Assembly (NCBI GenBank): GCA_024233975.1
Contig: JACKOX010000020.1
Coordinates: forward strand, 1 to 58,719
Origin: Rhodanobacteraceae bacterium
GTDB taxonomy: Bacteria > Pseudomonadota > Gammaproteobacteria > Xanthomonadales > Xanthomonadaceae
Length of the DNA: 58,719 nt
Reading direction: 5' to 3'
Shown: positions 52,563 through 58,719 of the stretch, piece after piece
Layout of the letters: the number at the start of each line of letters is the position of its first letter
Numbering within the stretch: the first letter of the stretch is position 1
Notes under the pieces: model-generated
What the model was told of the DNA's origin: nothing
The model's database searches: none
Seen by the model: only the letters and a program-made list of their open reading frames with translations
Program-made: the position numbers and the translations under genes

Positions 52563-53395
52563 ACGCGTCCGCTGGATCGGTACTGCGCTTCAGCAAGATG
52601 CATGGCGCCGGCAATGATTTCCTGATCTTCGACCGCCGCGATGGCCGCGACTGGCCATCGGCGGACACGCTGCGCCAGCTGGCCGACCGCCACTTCGGCA
52701 TCGGCTGCGACCAGATCATCAGCATCGAAGCCGACCGCGACGGCCACCCGGGCTACGACATCCGCAACAGCGACGGCAGCCCAGCGGCGCAATGCGGCAA
52801 CGGCGCGCGCTGCGTGGCGGCCTGGCTATGGCGCGATGGCGCGGTGGATACGCGCGAGTTCGTGATGCATTCGCCGGCAGGCTTGGTGCCGACCACGCGC
52901 GATGACGACGGCCGGTTCGAGGTCGTCCTCGGCGTACCCGATTTCGACCCGGCGTCGCTGCCGATGGTCGATCCCGACGCGCCCGCCGTTTTCGAGGTGG
53001 GCGACAGGGAATGGACCTATCGCGTCTGCTCGATGGGCAATCCACACGCGCTGATCGAAGTCGAGAAGCTCGATGCCACGGACGTCACCGGCATCGGCAG
53101 CACGCTGCAGCACAGCGGACGATTTCCGGAAGGCGTCAACGTCGGCTTTGCGGAAGTGCTGGGCGACGATCACATCCGCCTCGTGGTCAACGAACGCGGT
53201 GCCGGCGTGACGCTGGCCTGCGGTAGTGGCGCCTGCGCGGCGGCCGCGCTGCTCATTCGCACGGGCCGCGTCCATTCGCCGCTGCGCATCGACATGCCCG
53301 GCGGCACGCTGCAGGTCCGCTGGAACGGCGGCGGTGAACCGGTTGCGCTGGCCGGTCCCGCCACATTCGTCTTCGAAGGAGAAGTACCCGCATGA
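52559..53395 (+). CDS. dapF: diaminopimelate epimerase
   Basis: 278 aa. The two catalytic cysteines are C79 (AQCGNGARC) and C221 (LACGSGACAAA); N-terminal KMHGAGNDFLIFD and GCDQII are also diagnostic. Interconverts LL- and meso-diaminopimelate for lysine and peptidoglycan synthesis. Start overlaps lptM stop; its own stop overlaps the DUF484 start. Confidence 0.97.
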   Translation: MNASAGSVLRFSKMHGAGNDFLIFDRRDGRDWPSADTLRQLADRHFGIGCDQIISIEADRDGHPGYDIRNSDGSPAAQCGNGARCVAAWLWRDGAVDTREFVMHSPAGLVPTTRDDDGRFEVVLGVPDFDPASLPMVDPDAPAVFEVGDREWTYRVCSMGNPHALIEVEKLDATDVTGIGSTLQHSGRFPEGVNVGFAEVLGDDHIRLVVNERGAGVTLACGSGACAAAALLIRTGRVHSPLRIDMPGGTLQVRWNGGGEPVALAGPATFVFEGEVPA

Positions 53396-54072
53396 GCGAC
53401 ACATTCGACGGCCCGAGCCACGGCGAAGTCGCGGCCTTCCTGCGCCGCCATCCGCGCTTCCTCGCCGAGCACGCCGAACTGGCACAGAACCTCGAACTGC
53501 CGCGCCACGACGGGCAGGCGACCTCGCTGGCCAGCTACCAGCTCGACGTGCTGCGCGACAAGAATCGCGAGCTGAACCGCCGCCTGCACGAGCTCTACGC
53601 CAATGCCGAAACCAACGAGCGACTGACCGTGCGCACGCACCAGCTGACGCTGGCGCTGATGCGCGCGAACAACGCGGCGGAAACGCTGAAAACCATGATC
53701 GCCTGCCTGATCGAGGACTTCGGCAGCCAGCTGGTACGGGTGCTGCTGCATCGGCCGTTGCCCGGCCTGCCGGATGCCGACTGGCTGCAGATCGTGCCGG
53801 CCAATGACGCTTCGCTGGAGCCGTTCAGTGCCTTCCGCGAATCCGGCGAGCCGCTTTGTGGTCGCCTGCGCCAGGACAAGATCGACCGTCTTTTCGGCCA
53901 GCGCGCCGATGAGGTGCAATCGGTAGCGCTTCTGCATCTCGGCGACCTCGGTATGCTCGCCATCGGCAGCGACGACGCCAACCGCTTCTTCCCCGGCATG
54001 GGCACGCTGTTCCTGCGCCTGATGTCGGAGTCGCTGGTGGTGGCGCTGAAACGCTACGCAGGCAACAGCTGA
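53392..54072 (+). CDS. DUF484 protein
   Basis: 226 aa, usual DUF484 length. N-terminal FLRRHPRFLAEHAELAQNLELPRHDGQATSLASYQLDVLRDKN, a coiled coil (about 45-75) and a GAF-like C-terminal domain with LGDLGMLAIGSDDANRFFPGMGTLFLRLMSESL. It is found between dapF and xerC in many gammaproteobacteria (YigA in E. coli); function unknown. Confidence 0.92.
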   Translation: MSDTFDGPSHGEVAAFLRRHPRFLAEHAELAQNLELPRHDGQATSLASYQLDVLRDKNRELNRRLHELYANAETNERLTVRTHQLTLALMRANNAAETLKTMIACLIEDFGSQLVRVLLHRPLPGLPDADWLQIVPANDASLEPFSAFRESGEPLCGRLRQDKIDRLFGQRADEVQSVALLHLGDLGMLAIGSDDANRFFPGMGTLFLRLMSESLVVALKRYAGNS

Positions 54073-54078
54073 CGAAGC

Positions 54079-54981
54079 ATGTCCTCGCTCGCTGCCGACG
54101 CTAACGCCTTCCTCGACCATCTCGCGCATGGTCGACGACTGTCGGCGAACACGGTGGCGGCATACCGACGTGATCTCGATGCGCTGCTTGGCTGGCTGGA
54201 GCGCCAGGGCATCAGCGACTGGTCGGCACTGCACAGTGAAATGCTGCGCAGCTTCATCGCGGATGGCCATCGCAACGGCCTGTCACCGAAAAGCCTGCAG
54301 CGACGCCTTTCGGCCTGCCGTTCGCTGTTCCGTCATCTATTGAACGAAGGCCGCGTCGACAGCAATCCGGCCAGCGGCCTGCGCGGCCCCAAGTCGCCGC
54401 GCAAGCTGCCCAACGTGCTGGATGTCGATGAGGCCAACCGGTTGATGGAGATCGACGGGGACGAACCGGCCGATCGCCGTGATCGCGCCATGCTGGAGCT
54501 GTTCTACTCCTCCGCGCTGCGCCTGTCCGAGCTTTGCGGCCTGCGCTGGTCGGCACTGGACCTCGACGAAGGCCTGGTCCGCGTGGACGGCAAGGGCGGC
54601 AAGACGCGCGTTGTTCCTGTAGGCCGCAAGGCGTTGGCGGCACTGCGCGACTGGCGCGAGGCCAGCGACGCGACCTCGCCCTCGCAGCCGGTGTTCCCTG
54701 GTCGCAATGGCCAGCCCATCGGCCCGCGCAGCGTGCAACACCGCATGACCCAGCTGGCGCAGCGCCAGGGCATCTTCAAGCGCGTGCACCCGCATCTGCT
54801 GCGGCATAGCTGCGCCAGCCACGTGCTGGAATCCTCCGGCGACCTGCGCGCGGTGCAGGAGTTGCTCGGACACGCCGACATCGCCACCACACAGATCTAT
54901 ACGCATCTCGACTTCCAGCACCTGTCGCGTGTTTACGATGCGGCGCATCCGCGGGCGCGACGGCGCAAGGACAAGGGTTGA
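54079..54981 (+). CDS. xerC: site-specific tyrosine recombinase XerC
   Basis: 300 aa. N-terminal SAM-like core-binding domain, then catalytic residues R148 (ALRLSEL), K172/175 in GKGGKTR, H239-x-x-R242 (HPHLLRHS), H265 (LLGHADI) and Y274 (TQIYTH). With XerD it resolves chromosome dimers at dif. Last gene of the lptM-dapF-DUF484-xerC operon. This is the housekeeping recombinase and not an integron integrase: no IntI-specific patch is seen. Confidence 0.96.
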   Translation: MSSLAADANAFLDHLAHGRRLSANTVAAYRRDLDALLGWLERQGISDWSALHSEMLRSFIADGHRNGLSPKSLQRRLSACRSLFRHLLNEGRVDSNPASGLRGPKSPRKLPNVLDVDEANRLMEIDGDEPADRRDRAMLELFYSSALRLSELCGLRWSALDLDEGLVRVDGKGGKTRVVPVGRKALAALRDWREASDATSPSQPVFPGRNGQPIGPRSVQHRMTQLAQRQGIFKRVHPHLLRHSCASHVLESSGDLRAVQELLGHADIATTQIYTHLDFQHLSRVYDAAHPRARRRKDKG

Positions 54982-54992
54982 CGCCGCAAACC

Positions 54993-55021
54993 CTTGCAAG
55001 CCGCCGGGAATGGCCCAATCT
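54993..55021 (+). promoter_or_regulatory. sigma-32-like heat-shock promoter of hslVU
   Basis: CTTGCAA (54993-54999) and CCCAATCT (55014-55021) are separated by 14 bp, close to the CTTGAAA/CCCCATnT sigma-32 consensus, 27 bp before the hslV start. hslVU is a sigma-32 operon in E. coli. Confidence 0.6.
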
Positions 55022-55048
55022 CCAGCAATTCAGGCAACGGAGAACCCC

Positions 55049-55612
55049 ATGCAGGACAGTTTCCACGCCACGACCATCGTCTCCGTGCGTCGCGGCAATG
55101 AGGTGGTGATCGCCGGCGACGGCCAGGTGACCCTCGGCAACACCGTCATGAAAGCCAACGCGCGCAAGCTGCGCCGGCTCGCCAATGGCCGCGTGCTGGC
55201 CGGCTTTGCTGGCGCCACAGCCGATGCCTTCACCCTGTTCGAGTTGTTCGAGGCCAAGCTGGAGCAGCACGGTGCCAAGCTGGTGCGCGCTGCCGTCGAG
55301 CTGGCCAAGGATTGGCGCACCGACCGCCGCCTCGGCAAGCTCGAAGCGCTGCTGGCCGTGGCCGACCGCGAGAATTCGCTGATCATTTCCGGCAACGGCG
55401 ACGTGATCGAGCCGGAGGACGGCCTGATCGCCATCGGCAGCGGCGGCCCCTTCGCGCTGGCAGCCGCTCGTGCGCTGGTCGCCAATACCGATCTGTCGCC
55501 ACGCGAGATCGCCGAGAAGTCGCTGGGCATCGCTGGCGACATCTGTATCTACACCAATCACCACATCACGGTGGAAGAGCTGGCCGCACCCGCCGCCGGC
55601 ACGCCTGCCTGA
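55049..55612 (+). CDS. hslV: ATP-dependent protease subunit HslV
   Basis: 187 aa from ATG 55049 with GGAGAA upstream. A short propeptide (about 7 residues, MQDSFHA) is removed to expose the nucleophile T8 (TTIVSVRR). GDGQVTLGNTVMK and the GGPFALAAARAL context are standard. Twelve subunits form the proteolytic core that works with HslU. 24 bp before hslU. Confidence 0.97.
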   Translation: MQDSFHATTIVSVRRGNEVVIAGDGQVTLGNTVMKANARKLRRLANGRVLAGFAGATADAFTLFELFEAKLEQHGAKLVRAAVELAKDWRTDRRLGKLEALLAVADRENSLIISGNGDVIEPEDGLIAIGSGGPFALAAARALVANTDLSPREIAEKSLGIAGDICIYTNHHITVEELAAPAAGTPA

Positions 55613-55635
55613 TTCCCGACAAAGACACCACGCCC

Positions 55636-56973
55636 ATGAGTGAACTCACCCCGCGCGAGATCGTCAGCGCACTGGACAAGTACATCGTCGGCCAGAACGA
55701 CGCCAAGCGTGCCGTCGCCATCGCCATGCGCAATCGCTGGCGCCGCGCCCAGCTCGACAGTGCCATGCGCAACGAGGTGACGCCGAAGAACATCCTGATG
55801 ATCGGCCCCACCGGTGTCGGCAAGACCGAAATCGCGCGCCGACTCGCCACGCTGGCCAACGCGCCGTTCGTGAAGGTGGAAGCCACGCGCTTCACCGAAG
55901 TCGGCTACGTCGGCCGCGACGTCGAGCAGATCATCCGCGACCTCGCCGATGCCGCGGTCAAGATGTTCCGCGAGCAGGCCAAGGCCCGCGTGCAGAATCG
56001 CGCCGAAGAGGCCGCCGAGGATCGCATTCTCGAACTGCTGCTGCCCAAGCGTCGCGGCCCCGGCTATCCCGTGGAGCTAAGCGATTCGCCCACCGGCGAA
56101 TCCGATACGCGATCGAAGCTGCGCCGCCAGCTGCGCGCCGGCGAGCTGGACGATCGCGAGATAGAAATCGAACTGCATCCCAACCAGAGCGTGGACATCA
56201 TGGCGCCACCGGGCATGGAGGAGATGGGCCAGCAGCTGCGACAGATGTTCCAGAGCATGGGCAGCGGCAAGCCGCAGGTGCGCAAGCTGGCCATCAAGGC
56301 GGCGCGACCGCTGCTGATGGAAGAAGAAGCATCGAAGCTGCTCAACGACGACGAAATCCGCGCCGAAGCCATTGATGCCTGCGAACAACATGGCATCGTC
56401 TTCATCGACGAGATCGACAAGGTCGCCAAGCGCGGCGATACCGGCGGCGGCGAAGTCAGCCGCGAAGGCGTACAGCGCGACCTGCTGCCGCTGGTCGAAG
56501 GCTCGACGGTCAGCACCAAGTACGGCGTGGTGAAGACCGACCACATCCTGTTCGTGGCCTCCGGCGCCTTCCACGTGGCGCGACCGTCAGACCTGATCCC
56601 GGAACTGCAGGGCCGTTTCCCGATCCGCGTCGAGCTGCAGGCACTGAGCCAGGCCGACTTCCGCCGTATCCTCAGCGAACCCGACAACGCACTGACGCGT
56701 CAGTACGTCGCACTGATGGGCACGGAAGGCGTGTCGCTGGAATTCACCGACGACGCCATCGACCGCCTCGCCGAGGTCGCCTACCAGGTCAACGAACGCC
56801 AGGAGAACATCGGCGCCCGCCGCCTGCACACCGTACTGGAGCGGCTGGTCGAAACCATCGCCTACGAGGCACCGGACCGCAGCGGCGACAGCATCCGCAT
56901 CGACGCCGCCTACGTTGACGGACAACTCGGCCAGCTGGTCGGCGACGAAGACCTCAGCCGCTACATCCTGTGA
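55636..56973 (+). CDS. hslU: ATP-dependent protease ATPase HslU
   Basis: 445 aa from ATG 55636. Walker A GPTGVGKT at 57-64, the I-domain (about 110-240, with the Glu/Arg-rich RAGELDDREIEIELHPNQ), Walker B IVFIDEIDK, sensor-2 region ENIGARRLHTVLERL and the C-terminal LSRYIL that docks into HslV. Unfolds heat-damaged and regulatory proteins. Confidence 0.97.
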   Translation: MSELTPREIVSALDKYIVGQNDAKRAVAIAMRNRWRRAQLDSAMRNEVTPKNILMIGPTGVGKTEIARRLATLANAPFVKVEATRFTEVGYVGRDVEQIIRDLADAAVKMFREQAKARVQNRAEEAAEDRILELLLPKRRGPGYPVELSDSPTGESDTRSKLRRQLRAGELDDREIEIELHPNQSVDIMAPPGMEEMGQQLRQMFQSMGSGKPQVRKLAIKAARPLLMEEEASKLLNDDEIRAEAIDACEQHGIVFIDEIDKVAKRGDTGGGEVSREGVQRDLLPLVEGSTVSTKYGVVKTDHILFVASGAFHVARPSDLIPELQGRFPIRVELQALSQADFRRILSEPDNALTRQYVALMGTEGVSLEFTDDAIDRLAEVAYQVNERQENIGARRLHTVLERLVETIAYEAPDRSGDSIRIDAAYVDGQLGQLVGDEDLSRYIL

Positions 56974-56980
56974 CCGGGCG

Positions 56981-57340
56981 ATGACCAGCGACCCACGCCC
57001 CACCGGCATCACCCTGCACAAGGCCTCGCACGTGCTGGAAGTGGCTTTCGACAGCGGCGAGACCTTTCGCCTGCCGCTTGAATACCTGCGCGTGGAATCG
57101 CCATCCGCCGAAGTGCAGGGGCATGGTCCATCGCAAAAGAAGCTGGTGAGCGGCAAGCGCAACGTCGGCGTCGACGCCATCGAGCCGGTCGGCAACTACG
57201 CCGTGCTGCTGCGCTTCGACGACGGCCACGCCAGCGGTATCTACAGCTGGAACGTGCTGCACCGCCTCGGCCGCGAATTTGAAGAGCGCTGGCCGAAGTA
57301 CCTTACGGCGCTGGAAACCGCCGGACTCGACCGCGGCTGA
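56981..57340 (+). CDS. DUF971 (GBBH-like N-terminal) protein
   Basis: 119 aa from ATG 56981. The sequence PTGITLHKASHVLEVAFDSGETFRLPLEYLRVESPSAEVQGH and YAVLLRFDDGHASGIYSWNVLHRLG is the DUF971 domain, which is also the N-terminal part of gamma-butyrobetaine hydroxylases; its Zn ligands are not all obvious here. Function unknown, perhaps iron-sulfur or thiol-related. Commonly placed after hslVU. Confidence 0.9.
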   Translation: MTSDPRPTGITLHKASHVLEVAFDSGETFRLPLEYLRVESPSAEVQGHGPSQKKLVSGKRNVGVDAIEPVGNYAVLLRFDDGHASGIYSWNVLHRLGREFEERWPKYLTALETAGLDRG

Positions 57341-57345
57341 AGATC

Positions 57346-57418
57346 TGGGCCCACCAGGATTCGAACCTGGAACCAAAGGATTATGAGTCCTCTGCTCTAA
57401 CCGTTGAGCTATAGGCCC
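57346..57418 (-). tRNA. tRNA with CAU anticodon (probably tRNA-Ile2)
   Basis: 73 nt forming a full cloverleaf on the minus strand: acceptor GGGCCTA/TGGGCCC with discriminator A, D arm GCTC/GAGC, anticodon stem GAGGA/TCCTT with loop CTCATAA, T arm CCAGG-TTCGAAT-CCTGG. The GACTCATAATC context and 8-nt D loop resemble the minor isoleucine tRNA (CAU, lysidine-modified) more than elongator Met. The 3' CCA is not encoded. Confidence 0.9.
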
Positions 57419-57442
57419 ATCGAAAAACGCTATCCACTCACC

Positions 57443-57511
57443 TGTCGGCATCCTTGCCGACACCTCCGGCTGATCTGTTCGCGCCGGTCGGCGCTACCAG
57501 AACGATCAGCC
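57443..57511. repeat. two nested hairpins between the tRNA and its partial copy
   Basis: A perfect TGTCGGCA/TGCCGACA hairpin (57443-57462) is followed by a longer one (57468-57511): GGCTGATC, GTTC, GCGCCG pair with CGGCGC, GAAC, GATCAGCC with small bulges (18 bp paired). The structured stretch separates the complete tRNA from the truncated copy. Resembles REP-like or structured spacer DNA; no gene. Confidence 0.6.
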
Positions 57512-57516
57512 TGCGA

Positions 57517-57547
57517 CCTCTGCTCTAACCGTTGAGCTATAGGCCCA
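57517..57547 (-). pseudogene. truncated tRNA copy (5' half)
   Basis: 31 bases identical to 57389-57419, covering tRNA positions 1-30 plus the base before the acceptor; identity stops within the anticodon stem and the following sequence is unrelated. It cannot fold into a tRNA. The rest of 57548-57635 holds nothing I can assign. Confidence 0.85.
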
Positions 57548-57635
57548 CCGTAGCAATTGCCGCACTTTCGGAAGCATATGGCAGCGGCAGGTGGTGGATT
57601 CTAACCACCAGCGAAGCAATTGCCGACCGTGATGA

Positions 57636-57663
57636 AAAAGGCCCCGCATTGGCGGGGCCTTTT
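57636..57663. terminator. rho-independent terminator of rpoD
   Basis: 12-bp inverted repeat AAAAGGCCCCGC/GCGGGGCCTTTT with loop ATTG and T-runs on both strands, 22 bp after the rpoD stop. Confidence 0.92.
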
Positions 57664-57685
57664 CGTCAGGTGATCACCGGCCTGT

Positions 57686-58719
<1,034 letters not shown>

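Noticed and set aside
54079..54981. XerC as a possible integron integrase
   Set aside because: It sits in the conserved dapF-DUF484-xerC operon and shows standard Xer motifs; it is 21 kb from the array.
57591..57612. T-arm-like stem-loop (GGTGG-TTAGAAT-CCACC on the minus strand)
   Set aside because: The loop lacks TTCRA and no other tRNA arms can be built around it; likely chance.

Overview
The window is dense, high-GC bacterial chromosome. Gene content and order (mreBCD-mrdAB-mltB-rlpA-dacA-ybeD-lipB-lipA; lptM-dapF-DUF484-xerC; hslVU; rpoD) point to a gammaproteobacterium. A secreted-protein tail ending in ILADGFE at the left edge, together with the secreted S9 peptidases, suggests the order Lysobacterales (Xanthomonadales). 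The order-level placement is inference; no 16S or other marker gene is present.

Layout. 1-2.4 kb: the end of a secreted protein, a HAD phosphatase and an M17 aminopeptidase. 2.5-6.3 kb (minus): an overlapping operon of ABC ATPase, ABC-2 permease, DesK-like kinase, DesR-like regulator and a small membrane protein. 6.5-10.9 kb (plus): a membrane-fusion protein, a MacB-type ATPase and two FtsX-type permeases, closed by a strong bidirectional terminator. 11.0-24.3 kb (minus): prc, then the cell-elongation and envelope cluster running from mreB down to lipA. 24.6-27.1 kb: a PfkB kinase, an LTxxQ (Spy-like) periplasmic protein and an EamA transporter.

27.1-33.0 kb is the most interesting segment. 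Small accessory genes, visibly lower in GC, all lie on the minus strand: a VOC protein, two secreted NTF2-like proteins, two membrane proteins, a secreted CBM9-like protein and a CPBP protease. They are separated by imperfect inverted sequences that match the layout of integron attC recombination sites. I count six attC-like sites, all in the same orientation and each just downstream of a gene. No integron integrase lies in the window, so this looks like a CALIN (cluster of attC sites lacking an integrase). An intact IS5-family element with 24-bp perfect terminal repeats and a CTAA target duplication has split one of the sites.

33.1-43.1 kb: a DUF481 outer-membrane protein, a three-subunit molybdoenzyme operon most like SoeABC (cytoplasmic sulfite oxidation), a WYL regulator, and a RimK-like ATP-grasp enzyme divergent from a GNAT acetyltransferase. 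43.2-52.4 kb: two exported S9 peptidases (one a predicted lipoprotein), a lipase-like hydrolase, a decayed copy of the oligopeptidase 3' end, an AT-richer orphan gene and an ABC exporter. 52.4-58.7 kb: lptM-dapF-DUF484-xerC, hslVU behind a sigma-32-like promoter, a DUF971 gene, a CAU tRNA with a truncated partial copy nearby, and the C-terminal part of rpoD running off the right edge.

The housekeeping blocks work together as envelope growth (MreBCD, RodA, PBP2, MltB, RlpA, DacA), lipoate synthesis (LipB, LipA) and proteostasis (Prc, HslVU). The accessory segment looks like captured gene cassettes. All calls are from reading sequence and translations only; no database search was run.
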